Part shown: positions 54,043 through 62,163 of the stretch, in pieces
Numbering within the stretch: position 1 is the stretch's first letter
Layout of the letters: each line of letters opens with the position of its first letter
DNA from: Alteriqipengyuania abyssalis
GTDB taxonomy: Bacteria; Pseudomonadota; Alphaproteobacteria; Sphingomonadales; Sphingomonadaceae
DNA: 64,000 nt
Assembly: GCF_019857185.1 (NCBI RefSeq)
Contig: NZ_JAHWXP010000003.1
Span: 186,001 to 250,000 of the forward strand
Direction: 5' to 3'
Notes under the pieces: model-generated
Seen by the model: only the letters and a program-made list of their open reading frames with translations
What the model was told of the DNA's origin: nothing
Databases searched by the model: none
Program-made: the position numbers and the translations under genes

Positions 54043-54630
54043 ATGCCCGCAAGGATGACGCCCGAGATCGCGATTTTCGCCCGCTGGCCGGAGCCGGGGA
54101 AGGCCAAGACCCGGCTGATCCTGACGCTGGGAGCCGAAGGCGCGGCGCAGCTCTATCGCACATTGCTGGAACTGACCGTGCGCGAGGCACGCGCCAGCGG
54201 CCTGCCGTTCCACCTGCGGGTGACCGGCGGCGACCCGGCGCGCTTCCGCGAGTGGCTCGGCAGCGATCTCGACGTGCGCGACCAAGGGGGCGGCGATCTG
54301 GGCGAAAAGCTGACTCGCGTACCCACTCCGGGCATGATGATCGGCAGCGACTGCCCCGGCCTGACCGCCGCGCTGTTGCGCGAGGCTGGCGATGCTCTTT
54401 CGAGCCACGAGGCAGTGATCGGCCCGGCGGATGATGGCGGCTACTGGCTGCTCGGCCTGCGCACGCCCTGCCCCGACCTGTTCGTCGACATGGCGTGGAG
54501 CACGGACGCGGTCTTCCCCGAGACCATGCGGCGGCTTGAGGCCAGGGGGATCGCCCCGCACCTGCTGCCCGAGCTGACCGATATCGACACGGGCGAGGAT
54601 CTCGCCGCATGGCCGGACCTGCTGGCGTGA
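54043..54630 (+). CDS. TIGR04282-type glycosyltransferase (rSAM-associated transferase 1)
   Basis: This is a 195-aa CofC/GT-A fold nucleotidyl- or glycosyltransferase. Markers are IAIFARWPEPGKAKTRL at the N-terminus, IGSDCPGL for the metal-binding region, and IGPADDGGYWLLGL. Start ATG 54043 or 54055 is possible. Members of this family occur with ArsM and radical SAM enzymes in arsenosugar-type clusters. Its stop overlaps the start of the next gene (GTGA at 54627-54630), so the two transferases are translated as a pair. Confidence 0.9.
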   Translation: MPARMTPEIAIFARWPEPGKAKTRLILTLGAEGAAQLYRTLLELTVREARASGLPFHLRVTGGDPARFREWLGSDLDVRDQGGGDLGEKLTRVPTPGMMIGSDCPGLTAALLREAGDALSSHEAVIGPADDGGYWLLGLRTPCPDLFVDMAWSTDAVFPETMRRLEARGIAPHLLPELTDIDTGEDLAAWPDLLA

Positions 54631-55355
54631 GCGATACAGGCGTAGCGATCGTGGTGCCGGTGCTGAACGAGGCGGCGGCTATCCCCGCGCTCGCCGCGCA
54701 TCTCGCGACACTCGACCCAGAGCCTGCGCAGGTCATCGTCGTCGATGGAGGAAGCAGCGACGACACGCTTGCTCTGGCGCGCGAAGCCGGGTGGCAGACA
54801 CTCTCTGCCGAACGCGGCCGCGCGCGGCAGATCAATGCGGGCGTCGACGCCGCCGAGGCACCGCTAATTTGCGTGGTCCATGCTGACAGCTTCCCACCTG
54901 CTGACATGGTCGCGGTGATCCGCGATACGCTGGCCGACAAGCGCATTGCGCTCGCCAGCTTCACTCCGCTGATTAGCGGCGCGAAGACCCGCTGGGTGAC
55001 CAGCGCGCATAATTACGTGAAGACCTGGTACGCGCCGCTGCTGTGCCGCCCGCACCTGTTCTTTCGCGGCGTTCGCCTGCTGTTCGGCGACCACGCGATG
55101 TTCTTCCGCCGCGCCGACTTCCTGACCATCGGCGGCTGCACACCGGGCGACATGGTGATGGAGGAAGCGGACCTGTGCGTGAAATTCGCGCGGCTGGGCC
55201 GCATCCGCATGGTCCCCCGCGTGGTGCACACATCGGACCGGCGGATCGCCGCGTGGGGTCCGCTCAAAGCCAACTGGATCTATTTCAAGGTCGGCATCCT
55301 GTGGGCACTCGGCCTGCGCGGGCGCATGGAGCGCGACTACCCCGATATCCGGTGA
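54627..55355 (+). CDS. TIGR04283-type family 2 glycosyltransferase (rSAM-associated transferase 2)
   Basis: This is a 242-aa GT2 glycosyltransferase from GTG 54627 (ATG 54609 would add six residues). The GT-A nucleotide-binding motif is VVDGGSSDDT, followed by ERGRARQINAG and the VVHADS metal site. The acceptor region has GDHAMFFRRADF and GDMVMEEADLCVK. It is coupled to the preceding transferase, which matches the known pair of rSAM/selenodomain-associated transferases. The likely role is building the sugar part of an organoarsenical. Confidence 0.9.
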   Translation: MSDTGVAIVVPVLNEAAAIPALAAHLATLDPEPAQVIVVDGGSSDDTLALAREAGWQTLSAERGRARQINAGVDAAEAPLICVVHADSFPPADMVAVIRDTLADKRIALASFTPLISGAKTRWVTSAHNYVKTWYAPLLCRPHLFFRGVRLLFGDHAMFFRRADFLTIGGCTPGDMVMEEADLCVKFARLGRIRMVPRVVHTSDRRIAAWGPLKANWIYFKVGILWALGLRGRMERDYPDIR

Positions 55356-55356
55356 G

Positions 55357-56391
55357 CTAGCGCGCCAGCACCCCGGCGGCAGGCAGGAAGCCTTCCTCCG
55401 TGCAGAAATCGATCAACCGCCGCAGATAGTCCTCGTCCGCCGGCCCGGATTCGATCCCGGTGAGCGCGCGAAAGCGGCTGTCGTCGAAGCGCGGGTCGCG
55501 CTGGAAATAGCTGGCATAGAGCGCCGAGACACGGCCATGCAGCCGCCGTTCGAGCGGCGGCAGCGCGCTCGCATCGAAGCGCGCCGGATCGACCAGAGTG
55601 GGAGAGCGCAAGCCGTCGACGCTGCCGATACCGCGCGCAAAGTCGGCCATCGCCAGCGGATCGGACGCAACCAGATGATAAGTGCCGCCGCGCGCTTCAT
55701 CCCAATGCTCCGCCAGCGCCGCGATCCCGCCTGCGACGTGGTCGATCGGCACGAAGGCAAGCGTGGCGTCGGCCCCGGCAGGGACCAGCCGGATGCGCCC
55801 TTCTGCAATCAGCCTGAACGCCATGTAGAGCGCATCGAACTGGCGCACCCGACCGCTCTGGTATTCGCCCAGCGTGATACCAGGCCGCGCGATCGCCCAG
55901 TCGAGCCCGGAGGCACGCACCAGCCGCTCGCCCGCAGCCTTGCTCGCCTCGTAGCCGTTGGCGAAACCGCTTTCGGGGAGCGGATCATCCTCGCGGATCA
56001 CCCCGTCGCGCGTGCCGCAGACATAGGCCGTGCTGACATGCAGCAGCCCTGCCCCGCCCGCCTGCGCCAGCGCGATCACATTCGCCGTGCCGCGCGTGTT
56101 GGTCGCCTCGTACTCGGCGTCGGTGAGGTCGAAGCGGATCGTGGCCGCGCAGTGGATCACGAGGTCGTGGTCCTGCGCCAGCCGCTCGAAGGTCGCTGCG
56201 TCCAGCCCCAGCCGCTCCTGCCGGATGTCGCACGGCACCGCCTCGGCAATCGCCACTGGGCTTCCGTCGTTCGCGCGCACCTCGGGGTTGCGGTGGACCA
56301 GCGCGGTCACCCGATGCCCCGCAGCAACCAGCCGCGCGCAGACTTCACCGCCGATCAGCCCGGCCGCGCCCGTTACAAGAATCCGGCTCAA
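55357..56391 (-). CDS. NAD(P)-dependent epimerase/reductase (extended SDR)
   Basis: This is a Rossmann enzyme of 344 aa from TTG 56391, which overlaps the arsM stop as TTGA. The glycine motif is VTGAAGLIGGEV (residues 6-17), followed by HCAATIRFD and the catalytic pair YEASKAAGE. The protein resembles NAD-dependent epimerases/dehydratases and thioester-reductase-like SDRs. Its coupling to arsM is unusual for arsenic loci and points to a reduction or epimerisation of the sugar or carbon chain. Its stop is 1 base from the stop of the convergent glycosyltransferase. Confidence 0.87.
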   Translation of the reverse strand: MSRILVTGAAGLIGGEVCARLVAAGHRVTALVHRNPEVRANDGSPVAIAEAVPCDIRQERLGLDAATFERLAQDHDLVIHCAATIRFDLTDAEYEATNTRGTANVIALAQAGGAGLLHVSTAYVCGTRDGVIREDDPLPESGFANGYEASKAAGERLVRASGLDWAIARPGITLGEYQSGRVRQFDALYMAFRLIAEGRIRLVPAGADATLAFVPIDHVAGGIAALAEHWDEARGGTYHLVASDPLAMADFARGIGSVDGLRSPTLVDPARFDASALPPLERRLHGRVSALYASYFQRDPRFDDSRFRALTGIESGPADEDYLRRLIDFCTEEGFLPAAGVLAR

Positions 56392-57440
56392 CAGCAGCCG
56401 CCGCCGGTCGCGACCTGCGGAACAGCTCCGGCGAGCGGGAATAGCGTGCCGCAATCGGGATAGATGCCGTAATGCGTGCCGAAGTCGCCGAAGAACTCGA
56501 AATGCTCGGCAAAGCGGGTGTCGGCCAGCATCTTCCAGCTATTGCCGCACACCGAGAACATCCGCCCGCGCTCGATCCGGTGGTGATCGTCGAGCACGAA
56601 CACGCGCTCTTCGCCAGCGACCGTGCCCTTGTAGCGCACGGCCTGGCCGTAATCCTCGCACAGCGGCTCAAGCTCGGGCAGCTTGAACAGGCGCGCGGTG
56701 GCCGAGTGGAAGGCGATCCCGTCCAGCTTTTCCTGGATCTGCGGGTCGTTGATCCCCAGCGGGCGGCTGGTGACCAGTCGCGGGTCGAGGAACCCGGCAG
56801 CCTTGGCCGAAGCGATGAAGTCGAACCAGTACATCGCGCCAGACAGGCACTCGCCGTGCAGCACGGGATCGTCGCGCAATCCGTCGGGCACGCGGCGGTC
56901 GGAATAGACGTCGGAAAAATACAGCTCCCCACCGGGCTTGAGCAAGCGGTAGGCCGCGTCGAACACCGCGCGCTTGTCTGCCACCAGGTTGATCACGCAG
57001 TTGGAGACGATGACGTCGAAGCTGCCATCTTCCAGATCGAGGTCGCCCAGCTTCTCTATATCGCCTTCGAGGAAGCGCACGTTGCTTTTGGTATAGCCGA
57101 ATCGCTCCCGGTGCCATTCCTCATGCTCGCGGGCGACCGCCAGCTGCGCAGGCGTCGCGTCGACGCCGGTGACAGAGCCATGCTCGCCCACCATCTGCGC
57201 CAGCAGATAGGCATCCTGACCGCTGCCCGAGCCGAGATCGAGCACCTTGGCACCCTCGATCGCCTGCGGGGCAACCAGCCCGCAGCCATAATAGCGCGCG
57301 CGCACATCCTCATGCACGTTGCGCAGCAGCGCCATCAGCGCGGGCGGCGGCGCGTCGAGCGTGCAGCAGGCATCGGTTTTGAGATCGGCGGAGCCTTGCA
57401 GCACCTCGCCATAATAGTTCTGCGAATTTTCGAGATTCAT
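56388..57440 (-). CDS. arsM: Arsenite S-adenosylmethionine methyltransferase ArsM
   Basis: ArsM transfers methyl groups from SAM to trivalent arsenic. It is 350 aa from ATG 57440 with AAGGG upstream. The SAM site is VLDLGSGSGQDAYLL (about 67-81). All four family cysteines are present: C25/C26 (DACC), C53 (YYGCGL), C148 (SNCVINL) and C198 (HGECLSG). The C148-C198 spacing of 50 equals that of characterised ArsM enzymes. The C-terminus ends GGGCC and adds two cysteines that could bind arsenic. A palindrome (GAAACGTTTC) sits directly before the start. No arsR is seen. Confidence 0.92.
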   Translation of the reverse strand: MNLENSQNYYGEVLQGSADLKTDACCTLDAPPPALMALLRNVHEDVRARYYGCGLVAPQAIEGAKVLDLGSGSGQDAYLLAQMVGEHGSVTGVDATPAQLAVAREHEEWHRERFGYTKSNVRFLEGDIEKLGDLDLEDGSFDVIVSNCVINLVADKRAVFDAAYRLLKPGGELYFSDVYSDRRVPDGLRDDPVLHGECLSGAMYWFDFIASAKAAGFLDPRLVTSRPLGINDPQIQEKLDGIAFHSATARLFKLPELEPLCEDYGQAVRYKGTVAGEERVFVLDDHHRIERGRMFSVCGNSWKMLADTRFAEHFEFFGDFGTHYGIYPDCGTLFPLAGAVPQVATGGGCC

Positions 57441-57523
57441 GAAACGTTTCGACCCTTGCCTGCGAATATGCCACACACAGCACGAGGTTCGGTTCTCGGG
57501 CAAGCTTGGTTTCAGGGACAGGC
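57441..57523. promoter_or_regulatory. Divergent promoter region arsM / FAD reductase
   Basis: These 83 bases separate the two divergent arms of the arsenic gene set. A perfect 10-base palindrome, GAAACGTTTC (57441-57450), touches the arsM start codon. I cannot define promoter boxes. An operator role is possible but unproven. Confidence 0.4.
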
Positions 57524-58945
57524 ATGAAATTTACCCATGACGTGATCGTGATCGGCGCGGGGGCCGCCGGCCTTACCGCTGCGGGCGGCTGCGCGATGTT
57601 CGGCCTGAAGGCCGCGCTGATCGAGCGGGCCGAGATGGGCGGGGAATGCCTCAACAACGGCTGCGTGCCGTCCAAGGCGCTGATTACTGCGGCCAAACGC
57701 GCAGCTGAGGCCAATGAATACGAACGCTTCGGCATCCAGATGGCCGCCGCGAAGGTCAACTGGAGCGGCGTACACGCGCATATCCACGAAGCGATCGCGC
57801 ACATCGCGCCGCACGACAGCCAGGAACGGTTCGAGGAGATGGGCTGCGACGTCTATCGCGGCCACGCGCACTTCATCGGCCCGCGCAAGGTGCAGGTCGG
57901 CGATGTCGAGCTGAGTGCCCCAAAGATCGTCATCGCCACCGGGTCGGAACCGATGGTGCCGCCGATCGAGGGGCTGGATAGCGTGCCCTACCTGACCAAC
58001 GAGAACATCTGGGATCTCGACCAGCTGCCCCAGCACCTCGTCATCATCGGCGGCGGGGTGATCGGGATGGAGATGGCGCAGAGTTTCCGGCGGCTGGGCA
58101 GCGAAGTCACCATCATCGAACCGGGCGACCTCATGGGCCGCGACGATCCGGACTCGGTCGCGGTGGTGGTCGAGACGATGAAGGCCGAGGGGGTGATGTT
58201 CGTGAAGGGCGCAGCCGCCAAGGTAACGCCCGGTGTGCTCGCCAGCCTCACCGTGACGTTGGAAGACGGGCAGGAGGTTGCGGGGACGCACCTGCTGATC
58301 GCCACCGGGCGCAAGGCGCGAACCGAAGGCTACGGACTGGAGGAGATCGGCGTCGAACTGGGCCGCAACGGGATCAAGGTCGACGCGCGGCGGCGCACCA
58401 ACCTCAAGCACATCTACGCGATCGGCGATTGCCGCGAGGGGCCGCGGCTGACGCATGTATCGGGCTACGAAGGGTCAAACGTCGCGCTCGAAATCACGCT
58501 GGGCGTGCCGACCAAGGTCGACTGGTCCGCCCTGCCCTGGTGCACCTATACCGACCCCGAGGTCGCGCAGATCGGGATGACCGAGGCGCAGGCGCGCGAG
58601 GAGCTGGGCGACAAGGTGACCGTGGTGCGCGAAGGCTTCGACCACAACGAACGCGCCATTGCGGAAGGGGACACGCGGGGCCACCTGAAGGTGGTGATGG
58701 TCGGCAAGAAAGTTCTCGGTGCCAGCATCGTCGGCAAGAATGCCGGCGAAATGCTGCTGCCGTTCACGCAAGCGATTACCGGCAAGGCGAGCACCTTTGC
58801 CATGGGCAGCGCGATTATCGCCTATCCTACCCGCAGCGAGATCACCAAGGCGGCAGCGTTCAGCGCGTGGGAAGGCACGGTGTTCGGCAGCGTGCCCAAG
58901 GGTTACGCGAAAACGCGCGCATGGTTCAGGAAGACGCTGCGCTGA
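57524..58945 (+). CDS. FAD-dependent pyridine nucleotide-disulfide oxidoreductase (mercuric/lipoamide reductase-like)
   Basis: This is a flavoenzyme of 473 aa from ATG 57524. FAD motif GAGAAGLTAAGG (about 11-22) is followed by the redox disulfide C42/C47 in GGECLNNGCVPSKAL, NAD motif GGGVIGMEMAQSF and FAD motif IYAIGDC. In dihydrolipoyl dehydrogenase the C-terminal catalytic site is HxHPTxSE; here it reads AYPTRSE, so the catalytic histidine is missing, as in some mercuric-reductase-like proteins. Such reductases recur beside arsenosugar genes. The natural substrate is unknown. Its stop overlaps the next start by one base. Confidence 0.9.
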   Translation: MKFTHDVIVIGAGAAGLTAAGGCAMFGLKAALIERAEMGGECLNNGCVPSKALITAAKRAAEANEYERFGIQMAAAKVNWSGVHAHIHEAIAHIAPHDSQERFEEMGCDVYRGHAHFIGPRKVQVGDVELSAPKIVIATGSEPMVPPIEGLDSVPYLTNENIWDLDQLPQHLVIIGGGVIGMEMAQSFRRLGSEVTIIEPGDLMGRDDPDSVAVVVETMKAEGVMFVKGAAAKVTPGVLASLTVTLEDGQEVAGTHLLIATGRKARTEGYGLEEIGVELGRNGIKVDARRRTNLKHIYAIGDCREGPRLTHVSGYEGSNVALEITLGVPTKVDWSALPWCTYTDPEVAQIGMTEAQAREELGDKVTVVREGFDHNERAIAEGDTRGHLKVVMVGKKVLGASIVGKNAGEMLLPFTQAITGKASTFAMGSAIIAYPTRSEITKAAAFSAWEGTVFGSVPKGYAKTRAWFRKTLR

Positions 58946-59937
58946 TGGCGTCGCGTTCCAAAAGCCGCAACGCGCCGCAAGGCCCCTCGCCCTTCGCGGT
59001 CGAGGCCGATGCCCTGCCCGAAGGCAAGTTCACCGATCCCGACATCACCGCCGACGGATCGCCTCGCGCACAGGTTCCGCTGCTGGAGCTGGAGACGCTG
59101 TGGCTGTGCACCGGCACGCTGTGCAACCTCGCCTGCGCGACCTGCTACATCGAAAGCAGCCCGACCAACGATGCGCTGATCTACCTGACCGCAGACCACG
59201 CCGCACGCTATTTCGACGAGATCGAGCGCGATGGATGGTCGACCCGCGAGATCGGCTTCACCGGCGGCGAGCCGTTCATGAACCCGCATTTCATGGCCAT
59301 GCTGAAAGACGCGCTCTCGCGCGGGTTCGAAGTGCTGGTGCTGTCCAACGCGATGAAGCCGATGCGTCGGCACGAGGCCAAGCTACTGGCTCTGCGCGAG
59401 GCCTATGGCGACAAGCTGACGATCCGCGTCAGCCTCGATCATCACACCAAACCCGTGCACGAGGGCGAGCGCGGGTCGAACAGCTGGGATGCCGCGATCG
59501 GCGGGCTCCGCTGGCTGTCCGACAATGGCTTTCGTATCGCGGTCGCAGGAAGGCTGCTGCCCGGCGAAGGGATGGTCGAGGCGCGCGAAGGTTATGCCGC
59601 GCTGTTCGAACGGGAGACCATCCGCATCGACGCGCATGATCCCTCACGCTGCGTCCTTTTCCCCGAGATGGACGCGGACAAGGATGTCGCCGAAATCACC
59701 ACCGCCTGCTGGGACATCCTGGGCAAGTCGCCCGCCGACATCATGTGCGCGACCAGCCGCATGGTCGTCCACCGCAAGGGCGAACCCGCCCCGCGCGTGG
59801 TCGCCTGCACGCTGATCCCATACGACCGCGAGTTCGACTTCGGCGAAACGCTGGCCGAGGCGAATGTGGCGGTAAAGCTCAACCACCCGCACTGCGCGCG
59901 CTTCTGCGTGCTGGGCGGTGCGAGCTGCTCGGCCTGA
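58945..59937 (+). CDS. Radical SAM protein with cysteine-rich C-terminus
   Basis: This is a 330-aa radical SAM enzyme. The cluster motif is C60xxxC64xxC67 (TGTLCNLACATCYIES), followed by the GFTGGEPFMNP SAM-binding segment. Beyond the core there are scattered cysteines (CVLFP, ACWDI, MCATS, ACTLI) and a terminal C317/C321/C328 group (HCARFCVLGGASC), which suggests at least one auxiliary iron-sulfur cluster. Start ATG 58945 overlaps the FAD reductase TGA (TGATG). The position in an arsM gene set suggests organoarsenical biosynthesis. The sequence lacks the look of ArsS (CHVDAGP-type motif), so it may catalyse a different step. Confidence 0.88.
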   Translation: MASRSKSRNAPQGPSPFAVEADALPEGKFTDPDITADGSPRAQVPLLELETLWLCTGTLCNLACATCYIESSPTNDALIYLTADHAARYFDEIERDGWSTREIGFTGGEPFMNPHFMAMLKDALSRGFEVLVLSNAMKPMRRHEAKLLALREAYGDKLTIRVSLDHHTKPVHEGERGSNSWDAAIGGLRWLSDNGFRIAVAGRLLPGEGMVEAREGYAALFERETIRIDAHDPSRCVLFPEMDADKDVAEITTACWDILGKSPADIMCATSRMVVHRKGEPAPRVVACTLIPYDREFDFGETLAEANVAVKLNHPHCARFCVLGGASCSA

Positions 59938-59938
59938 G

Positions 59939-62035
59939 CTAGCCCCCCGCTTTCACCTTCTGGCGATAGGCGTGCAGCAGCGGCTCGGTATAGCCGCTGG
60001 GCTGTTCGGTCCCTTCGAAGATCAGCGCGCGCGCGGCCTGGAAGGCGAGGCTTTGATCCGGATTATCGGCCATCGGGCGATAGGCCGGGTCGCCCGCATT
60101 TTGCGCATCGACCTTCTGCGCCATCGCCACCAGCACCTCGTCGACCTCCTCGGGGCTGACCACGCCATGCTCCAGCCAGTTGGCGATGTGCTGGCTGGAA
60201 ATACGCAGCGTCGCGCGGTCTTCCATCAGGCCGACATCGTCGATGTTGGGCACCTTGGAACAGCCCACGCCCTGGTCGACCCAGCGCACGACATAACCCA
60301 GGATGCCCTGCGCGTTGTTTTCCAGCTCCGCGCGGATCTCGTCCGGCGACCAGTTCTCGCCCCGGTGGAGCGGGATGGTCAGCAGGTCGGATAGCGGCGC
60401 GATTGTCTCCTTCGCCCGCTCGTCCTGCCGCGCGAACACATCGACCATGTGGTAATGCGTCGCGTGCAGCGTTGCCGCGGTCGGCGATGGCACCCAGGCG
60501 GTGTTCGCCCCCGAGCGCGGGTGGCCGATCTTCTCGGCCAGCATGTCCGCCATCCGGTCGGGCATGGCCCACATGCCCTTGCCGATCTGCGCCTTGCCCG
60601 AAAGGCCGCAGGCGAGCCCGATCTGCACGTTGCGATCCTCGTAAGCCGCGATCCAGGGCGTCTCCTTCATCGCGCCCTTGCGCTTCATCGCACCCGCTCG
60701 CATCGCGGTGTGGATCTCGTCGCCGGTGCGGTCGAGGAAGCCGGTGTTGATGAACATGATCCGGTCGCGCACCGCGTGGATGCACGCCGCGAGATTGGCG
60801 GAGGTCCGCCGTTCCTCGTCCATCACGCCGACCTTGATCGTGTGCCGCGCGAGGCCGAGCATGTCCTCCACCGCGTCGAACAGGTCATTGGTCAGCGCGC
60901 ATTCCTCGGGCCCGTGCATCTTGGGCTTTACGAGATAGATCGAGCCTTCGCGGCTGTTGGAAAGCGTGCCGGTGCGCTTCAGGTCATGGCAGCCGATGGT
61001 CGCGGTGACGATCGCATCGAGGATGCCCTCGGGCGCTTCGTTGCCATCGGGCAGGTGCACCGCAGGCGTCGTCATCAGGTGGCCGACATTGCGCGCGAGC
61101 AGCAGGCTGCGACCGGGAAGCGTGAAGCTCTCACCGTCAAGGCCGACATATTCGCGATCGGGATTGAGCGTGCGGGTCATCTCCTCCCCACCCTTCATGA
61201 AGGTTTCGCGCAAGTCCCCCTTCATCAGGCCGAGCCAGTTGGAATAGCCCAGCACCTTGTCCTGCGCATCCACTGCCGCGACCGAATCCTCGAAATCGCA
61301 GATGGTCGAGATTGCGGATTCCAGCACGATGTCGGCGACCCCGGCCTTGTCGCCCGCACCGACCGGGTGATCGGGATCGATCACGATCTCGACGTGCAGG
61401 CCGTTGTGGCGGATCAGCCAGTTCTTGCCATTGCGCCCGACCAGCTGAGCCGGGGCCTTCAGCTTGGGCTCGCTGCCATCCCAGTTGCTCCACAGCTGGT
61501 CTTCCAGCGGCACCGCGCGGTCGAGGAACTGGCGGCCCCAGTCGATCACCATCGCGCCGCGTTCCTCGTCGTAACCGCCGGGCTTGGGCGTGCCCGGAAT
61601 CGCGTCGGTGCCGTAGAGCGCGTCGTACAGGCTGCCCCAGCGCGCATTCGCGGCATTGAGCAGGAAGCGCGCGTTGAGCACCGGCACCACCAGCTGCGGG
61701 CCGGCGATCTGCGCCAGTTCCGGGTCGACGTTCTGCGGGTTCACGCTGAAGGCGTCCGGCTCGGGCACGAGATAACCGAGATCGGTCAGGAAGGTGCGAT
61801 AGGCGTCCGCATCGATCGGCGCGGGGTTCTCGCGGTGCCAGGCGTCGATCTTCGACTGGATCGCCTCGCGCTTCTGCAACAAGTCGCGATTGCGGGGCAC
61901 GAAACGGCTGAAAATGTCCGCTGCGCCGCTCCAGAAAGCACCTGCGTCGATGTCGAGCCCGGGAAGCACCTGCGCTTCGATGAAGTCGGCCAGTTCCTCG
62001 GCAACCTTCAGCCCGGCGAGTTCGCGCATGCCCAT
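59939..62035 (-). CDS. glcB: Malate synthase G
   Basis: GlcB condenses glyoxylate with acetyl-CoA to malate in the glyoxylate cycle. It is 698 aa from ATG 62035, the normal length for the G isoform (about 720). Markers are [21 protein letters not shown] at the N-terminal domain, [20 protein letters not shown] with the metal-binding acid, and [21 protein letters not shown] near the C-terminus. Isocitrate lyase is not in the window. Its stop is separated by one base from that of the convergent radical SAM gene. Confidence 0.97.
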   Translation of the reverse strand: MGMRELAGLKVAEELADFIEAQVLPGLDIDAGAFWSGAADIFSRFVPRNRDLLQKREAIQSKIDAWHRENPAPIDADAYRTFLTDLGYLVPEPDAFSVNPQNVDPELAQIAGPQLVVPVLNARFLLNAANARWGSLYDALYGTDAIPGTPKPGGYDEERGAMVIDWGRQFLDRAVPLEDQLWSNWDGSEPKLKAPAQLVGRNGKNWLIRHNGLHVEIVIDPDHPVGAGDKAGVADIVLESAISTICDFEDSVAAVDAQDKVLGYSNWLGLMKGDLRETFMKGGEEMTRTLNPDREYVGLDGESFTLPGRSLLLARNVGHLMTTPAVHLPDGNEAPEGILDAIVTATIGCHDLKRTGTLSNSREGSIYLVKPKMHGPEECALTNDLFDAVEDMLGLARHTIKVGVMDEERRTSANLAACIHAVRDRIMFINTGFLDRTGDEIHTAMRAGAMKRKGAMKETPWIAAYEDRNVQIGLACGLSGKAQIGKGMWAMPDRMADMLAEKIGHPRSGANTAWVPSPTAATLHATHYHMVDVFARQDERAKETIAPLSDLLTIPLHRGENWSPDEIRAELENNAQGILGYVVRWVDQGVGCSKVPNIDDVGLMEDRATLRISSQHIANWLEHGVVSPEEVDEVLVAMAQKVDAQNAGDPAYRPMADNPDQSLAFQAARALIFEGTEQPSGYTEPLLHAYRQKVKAGG

Positions 62036-62163
62036 TCTCTTGTCCTTCCTCGTGTGTCGCTTTGGCGTGTTTCCGAACCGCTTGGCGCGATCGGCGGGCA
62101 TGAGTCAAATGCGTAGCAAGTCCGCGGCGACACTGCCGCTACGGCACGCTACGTCACCTGAAT

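Noticed and set aside
58945-59937. Calling the radical SAM gene arsS or arsL
   Set aside because: The flanking genes suggest arsenic chemistry, but the sequence after the CxxxCxxC motif does not match what I know of ArsS, and I cannot test ArsL without a search.
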